Notes: generated by a model not told the origin, from the sequence alone. Counted from the stretch's first letter, positions 25,501-33,680 are shown. The stretch: DNA of 64,000 nt from Kocuria carniphila (GCF_004136555.1 NZ_NOIT01000003.1:62001-126000); one strand, 5' to 3'. Translations and numbers: made by a program.

Positions 25501-26255
25501 GGAACGTCCGTCTGGTCGCCGAACACCTGCGGCGAGGCCACCGGGAGGTCCGCATACCAGTCGTAGAAGCTGTTCATCACACCACCGATGAGGTTGATGA
25601 ACCGGGCACCTGCGGCGTGCGAGACCATGGACATCGCGGGGATCGGCGAGAAGCCGATGCAGCGGTCCGGGCCGTAGGCCTTGATGGTGTGCACGTGGGC
25701 GGCGGCGGCCATCTCCACGGCTTCCTGCCAGCTGGAGCGCACCAGTCCGCCCTTGCCGCGGGCCTTCTGGAACGTCTCACGCTTGACGGGGTCGTTGACG
25801 ATGGACTCCCATGCGAGCACCGGATCCGAGTGGATCTGCTTAGCCTCGCGGTACATCTCCAACAGCACGCCGCGCACGTACGGGTAGCGCACACGCGTGG
25901 GTGAATAGGTGTACCAGGAGAACGCGGCGCCGCGGGGGCAACCGCGTGGTTCGTATTCGGGGCGATCCGGGCCGACCGACGGATAATCCGTTTCCTGGGC
26001 CTCCCACGTGATGATGCCGTCCTTGACGTACACCTTCCACGAGCAGGATCCGGTGCAGTTCACGCCGTGGGTGGAGCGGACAACTTTGTCGTGACTCCAG
26101 CGGTTGCGGTAGAAGGCGTCGCCCGCGCGACCACCCTCCCGGAACACGGCGCGACCGTCCTCCGTCTCGTCCCAGCGGGAGAAGAATTTCCCGAGTTTCA
26201 ATAACGCGTTCGACGCCGGGCCATCGACCCCGGCGGGGGTTTCGGTGGTAGCCAT
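22521..26255 (-). CDS. narG: respiratory nitrate reductase alpha subunit (Mo-bisMGD)
   Basis: Catalytic subunit that reduces nitrate to nitrite at the cytoplasmic face, holding Mo-bis-MGD and the FS0 cluster. Seen: THGVNCTGSCSWKVYV and RGCPRG (FS0 His/Cys ligands), the Mo-ligand region SFYDWYADLPVASPQ, TPDAHWLAEVRYRGTK and GGWAHYVGQEKARPITGW. It has 1,244 residues, the normal size, and no Tat signal, as expected for this cytoplasmic type. It is the first gene of narGHJI(K), all overlapping. The divergent 282-bp gap upstream carries the promoter and copy C of the palindromic repeat. mobA and moeA for its cofactor lie just across that gap. Confidence 0.97.
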   Translation of the reverse strand: MATTETPAGVDGPASNALLKLGKFFSRWDETEDGRAVFREGGRAGDAFYRNRWSHDKVVRSTHGVNCTGSCSWKVYVKDGIITWEAQETDYPSVGPDRPEYEPRGCPRGAAFSWYTYSPTRVRYPYVRGVLLEMYREAKQIHSDPVLAWESIVNDPVKRETFQKARGKGGLVRSSWQEAVEMAAAAHVHTIKAYGPDRCIGFSPIPAMSMVSHAAGARFINLIGGVMNSFYDWYADLPVASPQVFGDQTDVPESGDWWDATYLMMWGSNIPVTRTPDAHWLAEVRYRGTKVVSVSPDYADNTKFADEWLPAQAGTDSALAMAMGHVILKENFVDRRVPFFENYVAQYTDLPFLVSLSRREDGTVVADKFLTAQDLANAGDDDAASQADPAFKTVLLDRDTHQPVVPNGSMGFRYNEHDEGKWNLDLEGVTPSLSIADASGYRGEVSDLALPAFTDPTGEGSVIHRGVPVTEVAGRTVTTVFDIMLAQYGVGREGLPGEWSKGYDDVDTAYTPAWQEEVTSVPAEAVIRTAREFSANAEKSEGRSMIILGAGICQWYHGDATYRAILAMLMLCGCQGRNGGGWAHYVGQEKARPITGWATMASGSDWVRPPRFMIGTAFWYMHTDQFRSDGYSSDSLQSPLAEGHLKGMHTADVIAQSTRLGWMPFYPQFHENSLDVAEAATSAVERGEAGSEPEWIASKLKNGELNFAVEDPDAPENWPRTLVLWRSNLFGSSAKGEEYFLKHLLGTHNSVQGEDHVASKPRDVRWHEDAPEGKLDLLISADFRMTSSTLLSDIVFPAATWYEKYDLSSTDMHPFVHAFTPAISPPWEAKTDWKMFQLLADEVARQSRDHLGVRKDVVATALTHDTPGEIAQPGGHAPEWKGTDLPAIPGKNMPNLKIVERDYTAIGDKFVALGPLADKLGLTTKNVTFDVKHQVDQLGRLHGVFDSGAAEGRPALDTDQRMAEAILMLSGTTNGELATQGFETLEKRVGKELSDLARGSEEKRITFKDTQQAPVPVITSPEWSGSETGGRRYAPFTVNIERLKPFHTLSGRMHFFLDHDWLKDMGEMLPTYRPPLDMHRLFGEPKLGEKGELSIAVRYLTPHNKWSIHSEYQDNLFMLSLSRGGTSVWMSPQDATAIEVSDNDWVECVNTNGVFVGRAVVSHRMPEGVVYVHHAQERTIDVPKSETTGKRGGIHNSVTRILVKPTHMIGGYAHLSWAFNYMGPTGNQRDIVSIVRKRSQEVQY

Positions 26256-26410
26256 GGAGCCACCGTACCCCTAATCAACATTCAAAATGCCTATTTAACG
26301 CGCCGGTAACCCGAAATCCATCTTTTCGGGGCTGACTTGGGAATATGGTCATAAGTTCGTGCGCTAATCGACCGTTTGGTTGGGCCTGCCGGGGTGACTT
26401 GGGGCAGCGC

Positions 26411-26475
26411 ACCATTTGGTCAGGCCATACTGCACAGTAGGGGTCCGTACCGCGCAGTAAGCCCTCACGAAATGG
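26411..26475. repeat. 65-bp intergenic palindromic repeat, copy C
   Basis: Runs from ACCATTT to AAATGG with inner TACTGCACAGTA and TACCGCGCAGTAA arms. Unlike the other two copies it lies between divergent genes, 156 bp upstream of narG and 63 bp upstream of the membrane gene that leads into mobA, so here it could influence promoters rather than termination. Confidence 0.75.
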
Positions 26476-26537
26476 TTCGACGGCGAACCAGACCCCGGTT
26501 CGTACGACACGCCGCACCCCACCTAGACTGGTGCCCC

Positions 26538-26930
26538 ATGAAGTCCATGATTGCGCCGATCCTGCTTGTCGTCACCGCCCTGATTCAGTCCATGGGGTTG
26601 TTCCCCTATCACGGTGACGGCATCACGCTCGCGGGACAGCTGTTGTTCCCCATCCTGTTCGCCCTCATGGCCATGTACCTGTCCACCAAGGGCCTGCCCG
26701 GCGCGTTCGCCACGGTGCACCTGGTGATCCTGATCGGGTCCGTACTTCTGCTGATTCTCTCTTTGGTCGGCATGAACCTGACCCTCCCGCAGCTCTACCC
26801 GACCATGATCCTGTACTACATCGCGTTCGTCCTGGTGGCCGTGGAGTGCGGTTTGCGGATCGCGGGAATGCCCAAGAAGCGCCGCCCCAAGGACCGCGCC
26901 GAACTCAATGATTCGGAGACCACGGTCTAG
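26538..26930 (+). CDS. small integral membrane protein, unknown function
   Basis: 130-residue protein with four hydrophobic segments (SMIAPILLVVTALIQSMGLF, LAGQLLFPILFALMAMYL, FATVHLVILIGSVLLLILSL, YPTMILYYIAFVLVAVECGL) and a charged KKRRPKDR tail. The ATG at 26538 gives the compact product. Its stop is immediately followed by the GTG of mobA with no gap, so it is co-translated with the molybdenum-cofactor genes. Linkage suggests a role near nitrate respiration, but no family is recognised. Confidence 0.75.
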   Translation: MKSMIAPILLVVTALIQSMGLFPYHGDGITLAGQLLFPILFALMAMYLSTKGLPGAFATVHLVILIGSVLLLILSLVGMNLTLPQLYPTMILYYIAFVLVAVECGLRIAGMPKKRRPKDRAELNDSETTV

Positions 26931-27512
26931 GTGCTGCGCTTCGACAGCGTGATCGTTGCCGGGGGTCGCTCGTCTCGCTTGGGCGGCACCCCCAAGGCCG
27001 GACTTCGCAGGGGCGACGAAAGCCTGGTCGAGATCACGGTGCGTGCTGTGGCCGAGGCCGGGAGCGCCGTCGTCGTGGGGCCGGAAAACCTGGACGTACC
27101 GCACGGCACGCTGCGAACCCGCGAAAATCCGCCCTTTTCGGGGCCGGCCGCAGCTATCGCCGCCGGGCTGGATCTGCTCGCGCACCAGCCCGACCGTGCG
27201 GCCTGGACCGCCGTGCTTGCGTGCGACATGCCGGCCATTGCCGGAGCCGTCCACACGCTTGCCGACGCCGCTCGCGACCTTCCGGACGAAGCCGACGGGT
27301 TGATCGCCACGGCCACCGACGGCCACCGCGAGAACCTGGCCGTCATGATCCGCACCGCACCGCTCACCTCGGTGTTCTCCGAGCACCACGCGCGGGACCG
27401 CTCCGTACGGTCCTTTTGGAAACACCTGCGCTTGATCGAGGTGCGTGCCCCGGCGGGCTCTACGCAGGACGTGGATACATGGGAAGATGTGACCAGGTTC
27501 GATCTGCACTGA
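26931..27512 (+). CDS. mobA: molybdenum cofactor guanylyltransferase
   Basis: Attaches GMP to molybdopterin to make the MGD cofactor needed by NarG. The nucleotidyltransferase start VIVAGGRSSRLGGTPKAGL carries the GGxSxRxG-type loop, followed by PFSGPAAAIAAGL and LACDMPAI, all typical of MobA. Length, 193 residues, is normal. The GTG start abuts the stop of the preceding membrane-protein gene, and moeA follows after 22 bp, forming a cofactor operon divergent from narGHJI. Confidence 0.92.
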   Translation: MLRFDSVIVAGGRSSRLGGTPKAGLRRGDESLVEITVRAVAEAGSAVVVGPENLDVPHGTLRTRENPPFSGPAAAIAAGLDLLAHQPDRAAWTAVLACDMPAIAGAVHTLADAARDLPDEADGLIATATDGHRENLAVMIRTAPLTSVFSEHHARDRSVRSFWKHLRLIEVRAPAGSTQDVDTWEDVTRFDLH

Positions 27513-27534
27513 ATCCACACGTTGAGGAGATGGC

Positions 27535-28911
27535 ATGCCCGGACTTCCCACCCCGCACGAACACTTCAATCAGGACGCCGACCAGACTCCCCCGGAGACC
27601 GAGGGTCAGGAGCCCACGCGCCAGTGGGTCGATTGGGACGAAGCACGCCAGATCGCCCATCGCATCCCCGAGCCGCTCCCCAGCCGGTTGCTGCCGCTGA
27701 CCGATGCGCTGGGCGAGACCCTGGCGGAGACCATCACGGCGATCATGCCGGTCCCCCATTACGCATCCGCCGCGATCGACGGCTGGGCCGTGGCCGGTGA
27801 GGGTCCGTGGCGGATCCGCACTCCACAGCCCGCAGAGACCGATGAGCGTCTCCTGCTGACCCTGCCGCCGGACGAGCGCATCCTGCCCGTGGTCGAGCTG
27901 CGCCCCGGTGAGGCCACCCAGGTCAACGTCGGTTCGGCCGTGCCGGTGTACACCAAGGCGGTGTTGTCCGGTCACCGCGGTCACGTGGTTCCTGCACAGG
28001 CACCCGTGGACCACATGGAGGAGTACCACCCGCAGGAGGGCGACACCTTGGAGGACGCCACCCCGGCGGCCTCGCTGATCCAGAACCAGGACGTGCGCGC
28101 GCTCGGCCAGGAAATTTCCGAGGGTGACGAGCTGCTGCGCATCGGCTGCCACCTCAACCCCGCGCACATCGGGTTGGCCGCGAGCGCCGGTCACGACATG
28201 CTCCCGGTGTTGCGCCGCCCGCGCGTGACGGTTTTACTGGGCTTCGCGCACGTCGTGGAGGACGGCATTCCCGGCCCGGGCGAGGTCCGTGACGTCCTGG
28301 GGCCGCAGATTCCGGCCATCATTCGGGACCTGGGCGCCAACGTGGATCAGGTGCGGCGCGTGCCCGACGGCGCACAGGGCGTGCTCACCGCACTCACCGA
28401 GTCGCCTTCCGGCGCAGGCTCGCTGTTGGATGCCCGCGCGGAAATCGTGGTCACCACCGGCGGCACCGGCCACGGCGAGGACGATCACGTGCGCGAGGCC
28501 CTCACCGAGCTCGACGCCCACCTGATCATCGACGGCCTGGCCCAGGAACCCGCGCACGGCGTGATCCTGGCGCAGCTGCCGGACGGCGGACCTGTGGTGC
28601 TGGCGCTGCCCGGCAGCCCGTTGTCCGCGGTCACAGGATTGCTGAGTGTGGGCCACGCGTTGATCGCCGGTGCCACCGGTCAGCCGCTGCCCGAGGTTCG
28701 CACGGCCACCTCCGGCGCCGAGATCGAGCAGACCGGGCGCGTGCGCGTGATTCCCGCGTACTTCCAGGAGGGCCGCGTGCTGCCCGAGCCCGCCGTGGGC
28801 CCGGCCATGCTGTCCGGCATGGCGCACGCTGATGTGCTCATGGTGGTTCCGGCCGAGGGCGTGCGCCCCGGTCAGGACGTCAAGGTGCTGGGGCTTCCCT
28901 GGCGCCGGTGA
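27535..28911 (+). CDS. moeA: molybdopterin molybdenumtransferase
   Basis: Inserts molybdenum into adenylylated molybdopterin. Seen: the N-terminal LPLTDALGETLAETI and PHYASAAIDGWAV, then the MPT-binding domain VTTGGTGHGEDDHV (close to the usual TGGxSxGxxD), and ALPGSPLSAVTGLL. The protein has 458 residues. The N-terminal 35 residues are a polar extension. The gene ends 10 bp before a very strong hairpin. Position next to mobA and opposite narG fits supply of cofactor for nitrate respiration. Confidence 0.93.
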   Translation: MPGLPTPHEHFNQDADQTPPETEGQEPTRQWVDWDEARQIAHRIPEPLPSRLLPLTDALGETLAETITAIMPVPHYASAAIDGWAVAGEGPWRIRTPQPAETDERLLLTLPPDERILPVVELRPGEATQVNVGSAVPVYTKAVLSGHRGHVVPAQAPVDHMEEYHPQEGDTLEDATPAASLIQNQDVRALGQEISEGDELLRIGCHLNPAHIGLAASAGHDMLPVLRRPRVTVLLGFAHVVEDGIPGPGEVRDVLGPQIPAIIRDLGANVDQVRRVPDGAQGVLTALTESPSGAGSLLDARAEIVVTTGGTGHGEDDHVREALTELDAHLIIDGLAQEPAHGVILAQLPDGGPVVLALPGSPLSAVTGLLSVGHALIAGATGQPLPEVRTATSGAEIEQTGRVRVIPAYFQEGRVLPEPAVGPAMLSGMAHADVLMVVPAEGVRPGQDVKVLGLPWRR

Positions 28912-28920
28912 CCAGGCTTT

Positions 28921-28965
28921 AACCGCCGACGACGCCGCTCCGGCTGGAGCGGCGTCGTCGCGGTT
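28921..28965 (+). terminator. terminator after moeA built from the GACGACGCCGC motif
   Basis: A 20-bp stem with one bulged base: 28921-28941 pairs with 28946-28965 around a GGCT loop, followed by TAAGG. Each arm contains a complete copy of GACGACGCCGC in opposite orientation. Confidence 0.85.
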
Positions 28966-29060
28966 TAAGGGTGGCCGGGCCAGTCGTCGTGGCCGGATCG
29001 GAACGACGACCGGACCGCTGGACCGCTGGTCCTGGCCGTGTGTCAGAACGAGGCGCGCGG

Positions 29061-29570
29061 TCAGGCCGCCGTGACGAAGAAGACGATGGCCCCGATGATG
29101 AACACGCTCGAGGCCAGCAGCGCGCAGCTCAGCTCCAGGATGATGCCGATACCCGCGGCCTTCAGCGCAACCCACGAGGTGTCCAGGGCGGTCCGGAAGT
29201 TGCGATTGCGCACCGTCTCGGATGCCAGAAGTCCCACGATGAAACCGATCACCAGACCCACCACCGGGATCACGAACATGCCGATCACGGCACCTATGAC
29301 ACCGAACAGCAAGGTGCGGTTTGGGATGGCGCGGCGTTTCAGGCGGGTGCCCGTCAGCACCAGGCTCGCGGACATGCCCGCCAGCAGCAGCGTGCCGCCG
29401 AGCGCGAGGACCACCCAGCCCTCCACGGATTGCACGACCACCGCCCAGATGATCAGACCGATCAGCGCGGTGATGGACCCCGGCAACACGGGGATGATGA
29501 TGCCCAGGCACCCAATGATGATGAGTACCGAGGTCACAATGGTGGCAATTATCTCTGGGGTCACCGTCAC
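29061..29570 (-). CDS. DUF456 family membrane protein
   Basis: 169-residue hydrophobic protein with the DUF456 hallmarks: GCLGIIIPVLPGSITALIGL near the N-terminus, then LKRRAIPNRTLLFGVIGAVIG and IPVVGLVIGFIVGLLASE. Four to five helices with glycine-rich turns. The family's function is not known. It is divergent from nirK, and the 68-bp gap must hold both promoters. Confidence 0.85.
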   Translation of the reverse strand: MTVTPEIIATIVTSVLIIIGCLGIIIPVLPGSITALIGLIIWAVVVQSVEGWVVLALGGTLLLAGMSASLVLTGTRLKRRAIPNRTLLFGVIGAVIGMFVIPVVGLVIGFIVGLLASETVRNRNFRTALDTSWVALKAAGIGIILELSCALLASSVFIIGAIVFFVTAA

Positions 29571-29592
29571 ATCGTACGGCCACGGCGAGCGA

Positions 29593-29620
29593 ACTATACT
29601 TGCATTTAAATCGCCAATAT
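29593..29620 (+). promoter_or_regulatory. nirK promoter region with an NsrR-like half-palindrome
   Basis: ACTATACT (29593-29600) resembles a -10 box, and TTGCATTTAAATCGCCAA immediately follows. TGCATTT-AAAT resembles one side of the NO-sensing NsrR consensus; the other side is degenerate. Position just before the nirK start is right for nitric-oxide control, but no nsrR gene is in the window. Confidence 0.35.
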
Positions 29621-29638
29621 TTGTGGATCGGATGGACG

Positions 29639-32506
29639 GTGCCCACTCTCGCCAAGCCCCAGGACCCCGCGCTCACTCAGAAGAAGCACGGAAGATCCTG
29701 GCACCGCACCGCCGGTAAGCCCGTGCGCTGGTGGATGATCGCCCTGATCCTGGTGATCGGTTTCCACCGGTGGATCCCCGAGACCCGGTGGCTCATGGTC
29801 CACATGGTCACGCTGGGACTGATCACGACGTCCATCATGGTGTGGTCGCAGCACTTCACCGAGGCGCTACTGCACAACCGGCTCCCCGACCGCCAACGGC
29901 CTCGCCAGATCCTGCGCATTTACGGGGTCACCGCGGGCACGGTTCTGCTGATGGTGGGCATGCTCGCGGACTGGTGGTGGCTCACGTTGGTGTCCGCCAC
30001 GGTCATCGGCGGGCTGCTCACGTGGCACGGACTCTCCCTGCTCTCGCAGTTGCGTTCAGCCTTGCCCGCGCGGTTCGGGATGACCGTGCGGTGGTACGCG
30101 GTGGCCGCGTTCTTCCTGCCCGTGGGGGCAATCTTTGGCGCAATCCTGGCTCTTGACCTGGCCGATCCCTGGCACTCTCGACTGCTCCTGGCCCACCAGG
30201 CCGTGAACATCTTGGGTTTCGTGGGCCTCACGGTGTCCGCGACTCTGCTGACCCTGTGGCCGACCATGGTGCGCACGCGCATGGAGGAAGCGGCCACGAG
30301 CCTGTCCCGCATCGCGCTGCCGACCATGGCTGCGGGCAGTCTGGTTGCCGCTGCCGGTGCCCTGGGTGGCTGGGTCCCCGTGGCGCTCCTGGGGCTATTC
30401 GCCTATCTAGTGGGTGTGGGACTGGTCGGTCGGATCTTGATCCGCACCGGCATGCGCAAACTGCCCGAGGGCTACATGGGATGGTCCGTGGCCTCCGGCA
30501 TCGCGTGGCTGTTCATCACGGTGGTGATCGCACTGATTCTGGTGGCGGCCCAGGGCATTCAAACCAGCGTGATGGGCGCACTGACCATCCCGTTCGTGGC
30601 CGGCTTCCTGCTGCAGACGCTGCTCGGTGCCATGAGTTACATCCTGCCGTCCACGATGGGCGGCGGCCCCGCCACGGTGCGCGCTTCCTTGGCGGCCATT
30701 AACCGCGGTGGCATCTACCGGGTCACGGTTTTGAACCTGTGCATCGCGTTGTTCGCCCTGCCCGCCGGGATGTTGCCCTCGTGGGTTCGGGCCATGGTCT
30801 CGATCGTGGGCGCGGTGGCCTTCGCCGCGTTCATCCCCCTGATGATTTCCTCCGCCAAGGTCTCGATCGCCGGACGACGCCGCCTGATCCCCCAGCGCGC
30901 GGCCAGCCAGTCCCCCGCGTCGGGCACCGCCGACGCCGCCGCGGGTTCCGTGACGCTGGGCATGCCCAGCACTGTGGGGCGGCCGTCCTCCGCTGACGCT
31001 GGCGCATCGCAGGTGGATGCGGCCACGAGGGCCGGCGGATCTACTCGTGTGGCGGCCGGCACTGACACTCCTGAGCGCAAGCCCAACCCCCTGCGGCAGA
31101 TCGTGGCAGGTGTGCTCACGGTCTTGCTCGCAGTGGGCGCGGGTATTGCCGTGGCGCCGCAGTCAGCGGGGATCGGATTGAGCGATGGCGCGCAGAATGC
31201 CGTGCAGGCCACGGGCAACACCACCGAGGTGACGATGCATGCCAATCAGGACATGCGCTTCGACCCAGGCGAAATCGAAGTCCCGGTGGGCGACCGCCTG
31301 GTGGTCACACTGATCAACGACGACCCGACCAACGTGCACGACCTGGTCTTTGCCAATGGCGCGACATCCGGCCGCGTGGGTCCCGGGGAAACGGCCGAGG
31401 TTGACGCCGGAATCATCACGGACCACGTGGAGGGTTGGTGCTCCGTGATCGGCCACCGTTCCATGGGCATGACCGTGAACGTGATTCCGGTGGACGAGCA
31501 AGGCAACCCCGTGGGTGCGGCGGACCACAAAAATCATGGTGCGGGAGCGGCGTCGGCGGCGGATGACGCGCAAGACCCGGCCGCGGGAGTGGACTTCAAT
31601 GCGGCACCCGGCGAGGCCTTCGAGGTGCGCGATCCGGCGCTGGATCCGGCACCCAACGAGACCGTGCACGAGTTGACCTTGGATGTGCAGGAAGTCGCCC
31701 GCGAGGTGGCACCCGGCGTGACCATGGATGCGTGGACCTTCAACGGCGACTACATGGGACCCACGCTGCGCGGCAAGGTGGGCGACGTGTTCGAAGTAAC
31801 GCTGACCAACAGCGGGAGCATGGGTCACTCGGTCGATTTCCACGCCGGAGATGTCTCACCGGATGACACCATGCGCACCATCGCGCCGGGTGAGTCGCTC
31901 ATGTATCGCTTCGAGGCGGTGCGATCCGGGATCTGGTTGTACCACTGCTCCACCGCTCCGATGAGTACACATGTCGCTGCGGGCATGTTCGGGGCGGTCA
32001 TCATCGACCCGCCCGACCTGCCGAAGGTGGATCGTGAGTACCTGCTCGTGCAGAACGAGACCTATCTGACGGTGCCGCCCGCGGATCAGCCTGATCTGCC
32101 CGAGGGCGCGAACGCAGTGGTGGATCCCGCGGGGATCGCGGCGGGAACGCCGTCACTGACCATGTTCAACGGTCACGCAACGCAGTACATGCATGAGAAG
32201 TTGTCAGCTCACACGGATGAGCGCGTGCGGATCTGGGTGCTGGCGGCCGGACCGTCCAAGGGCTCGAGTTTCCACGTGGTGGGCGGCCAGTTCGACACCG
32301 TCTACAAGGAGGGTGCGTACCTCTTGTCGCCCACGAGTCCCGGCATTCCGAGTGGCACCGGTGGCGCGCAGGCGCTGGATCTCGCACCGGCGCAGGGCGG
32401 ATTTGTTGAGATGTCGTTCCCCGAGGCCGGCACCTACACGTTCGTGAACCACTCCTTCGCGGAGGCCGAACGCGGCGCACGGGGCCAGATCGAGGTGACG
32501 GAGTAG
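29639..32506 (+). CDS. nirK: multidomain copper nitrite reductase with N-terminal membrane domain
   Basis: Reduces nitrite to NO. Three parts are visible. Residues about 25-410 have about eleven or twelve hydrophobic helices with conserved-looking His (WLMVHMVTLGLITTSIM, VWSQHFTEALLHNR). After a linker, a single cupredoxin (about 525-640) has DPTNVHDLVF, WCSVIGH and SMGM, giving His, Cys, His and Met ligands. The last 330 residues are a classic two-domain CuNIR: HSVDFHA holds type 1 and type 2 His and the catalytic Asp, YHCSTAPMSTHVAAGM the type 1 and 2 ligands, and SSFHVV and NHSFAE the second-domain His. The GTG at 29639 (955 residues) is chosen over an upstream TTG; neither has a strong ribosome site. 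Confidence 0.92.
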   Translation: MPTLAKPQDPALTQKKHGRSWHRTAGKPVRWWMIALILVIGFHRWIPETRWLMVHMVTLGLITTSIMVWSQHFTEALLHNRLPDRQRPRQILRIYGVTAGTVLLMVGMLADWWWLTLVSATVIGGLLTWHGLSLLSQLRSALPARFGMTVRWYAVAAFFLPVGAIFGAILALDLADPWHSRLLLAHQAVNILGFVGLTVSATLLTLWPTMVRTRMEEAATSLSRIALPTMAAGSLVAAAGALGGWVPVALLGLFAYLVGVGLVGRILIRTGMRKLPEGYMGWSVASGIAWLFITVVIALILVAAQGIQTSVMGALTIPFVAGFLLQTLLGAMSYILPSTMGGGPATVRASLAAINRGGIYRVTVLNLCIALFALPAGMLPSWVRAMVSIVGAVAFAAFIPLMISSAKVSIAGRRRLIPQRAASQSPASGTADAAAGSVTLGMPSTVGRPSSADAGASQVDAATRAGGSTRVAAGTDTPERKPNPLRQIVAGVLTVLLAVGAGIAVAPQSAGIGLSDGAQNAVQATGNTTEVTMHANQDMRFDPGEIEVPVGDRLVVTLINDDPTNVHDLVFANGATSGRVGPGETAEVDAGIITDHVEGWCSVIGHRSMGMTVNVIPVDEQGNPVGAADHKNHGAGAASAADDAQDPAAGVDFNAAPGEAFEVRDPALDPAPNETVHELTLDVQEVAREVAPGVTMDAWTFNGDYMGPTLRGKVGDVFEVTLTNSGSMGHSVDFHAGDVSPDDTMRTIAPGESLMYRFEAVRSGIWLYHCSTAPMSTHVAAGMFGAVIIDPPDLPKVDREYLLVQNETYLTVPPADQPDLPEGANAVVDPAGIAAGTPSLTMFNGHATQYMHEKLSAHTDERVRIWVLAAGPSKGSSFHVVGGQFDTVYKEGAYLLSPTSPGIPSGTGGAQALDLAPAQGGFVEMSFPEAGTYTFVNHSFAEAERGARGQIEVTE

Positions 32507-32542
32507 CACTAGGGGCCGAGAAGCCGGACTCCCCCGTGCCCA

Positions 32543-32775
32543 GTGCACTCTGATCGACGCTACGACCGATTCCACCAAGCGGCGCGCACTCTGATCGACG
32601 CTTACGCCCCCGCATGGAGGGCCGCCGCAAATCAGTCGACTTTACAACCCGCAAAGTGCGATTTTCGGGCCGTAACGTCCACTGATTTACAGAGCTGGCA
32701 TGGCCCGGGCCGTAACGTCGGCTGGTTTACAGAGCTGGCATGGCCCGGGTCATAGCGTCGATGAGACTGCGACCC
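32543..32775. repeat. intergenic repeat array, locus I (direct and inverted ~25-bp units at 40-41-bp pitch)
   Basis: GTGCACTCTGATCGACGCT followed by ACGACC begins at 32543, and GCACTCTGATCGACGCT recurs at 32586, 41 bp on. A degenerate third unit is near 32629. Then come two tandem 40-bp units at 32667-32706 and 32707-32746, differing at three positions, which begin GGGCCGTAACGTC and read as the inverse unit. A last inverse copy, GGGTCATAGCGTCGATGAGA, starts at 32747. It occupies the whole 279-bp gap between convergent nirK and the LysM gene. Related arrays are at 45602 and 55436. Confidence 0.7.
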
Positions 32776-32785
32776 GGGCCGGGCA

Positions 32786-33604
32786 TCAGCGCTGGGGGAT
32801 CGTGATGCTCTGACCCGCGCGGATCAGGTGGAGCTGGACCTTGTCGCGATTGGCGGCGTAGAGCTCATCCACCGTCACGCCGGAACGCTGGGCGATGGAG
32901 CCAAGGTTGTCACCGGCCTGAACCGTGTATTCACCGGCGGGAATGGTGCCCGTGCCGTTGTCGATCGGCTCGTAGCCCGCGCCGCCCGAACCTGCACCGC
33001 CGCCAGCTTCGGCAGCTCCGGAATCCGCACCCGCGCCCGCCTCAGCAGATCCCGAACCGTCGCCGCCTGATCCCGAACCGCCGCCGGCACCAGCTCCGGC
33101 ACCCGCACCCGAACCGTCAGCACCTGCACCAGAGCCACCGGCGCCGGCCTCAGCTGAACCGCCGCCTGCGCCCGCCTCACCCGAACCGGAACCGCCCGGA
33201 CCGTCCGCGCCACCACCGGCACCGCCAGAGCCCTCGGTTCCGGCGCCGCCGGAACCATCACCACCGACACCGACACCGTCGCCAGAGCCGGATCCGCCCT
33301 CCGAGCCTGCCTCTCCCGCGGCAGCGCCGCCGGCGCCACCCGCCGCGCCACCCTCAGCGCCAGCAGTGGCATCATCGCCCGCACCTTCACCGGACCCTTC
33401 GCCCGAACCACCGGTCGCACCACCTGATGCTCCGTTACCGGCACCTTCGGATGCGCCACTTGTGGCGCCACCCGTGGCCCCGGCGGTCGCGGCGGCGTCG
33501 GTGTTCGAATTCTCCGCATTCTCGCCGCCGCCGCCGCACGCCGTCAGCGCCAATGCTGCGGCGAGCGCGAGAGGGGCCAAGCCCTTGTAAGCCTTTTTCT
33601 GCAT
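32786..33604 (-). CDS. LysM-domain lipoprotein with long Gly/Ala/Ser/Glu low-complexity stalk
   Basis: Exported, lipid-anchored protein likely to bind peptidoglycan. Residues 1-23 form a lipoprotein signal ending LALTACGGGG. Residues about 25-215 are almost entirely Gly, Ala, Ser, Glu and Asp in imperfect repeats (for example GSGEGSGEGAGDD), a flexible spacer. Residues about 224-272 are one LysM domain: GEYTVQAGDNLGSIAQRSGV then AGQSITIP. The ATG follows GGAGACATC. The DNA of the stalk is itself repetitive, so length variation between strains is expected. Enzymatic function is not indicated. Confidence 0.85.
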   Translation of the reverse strand: MQKKAYKGLAPLALAAALALTACGGGGENAENSNTDAAATAGATGGATSGASEGAGNGASGGATGGSGEGSGEGAGDDATAGAEGGAAGGAGGAAAGEAGSEGGSGSGDGVGVGGDGSGGAGTEGSGGAGGGADGPGGSGSGEAGAGGGSAEAGAGGSGAGADGSGAGAGAGAGGGSGSGGDGSGSAEAGAGADSGAAEAGGGAGSGGAGYEPIDNGTGTIPAGEYTVQAGDNLGSIAQRSGVTVDELYAANRDKVQLHLIRAGQSITIPQR

Positions 33605-33680
33605 GATGTCTCCTATCCCTCGAACGAGGGGTCATCAGTGTCAGTTGTGATGCAGCTCACGCTACCGGACGGGCAACGAA

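Noticed and set aside
32543-32775. CRISPR-like array
   Set aside because: Period is constant at about 40 bp, but units change orientation, tandem copies share spacer sequence, and no cas gene or leader is present.
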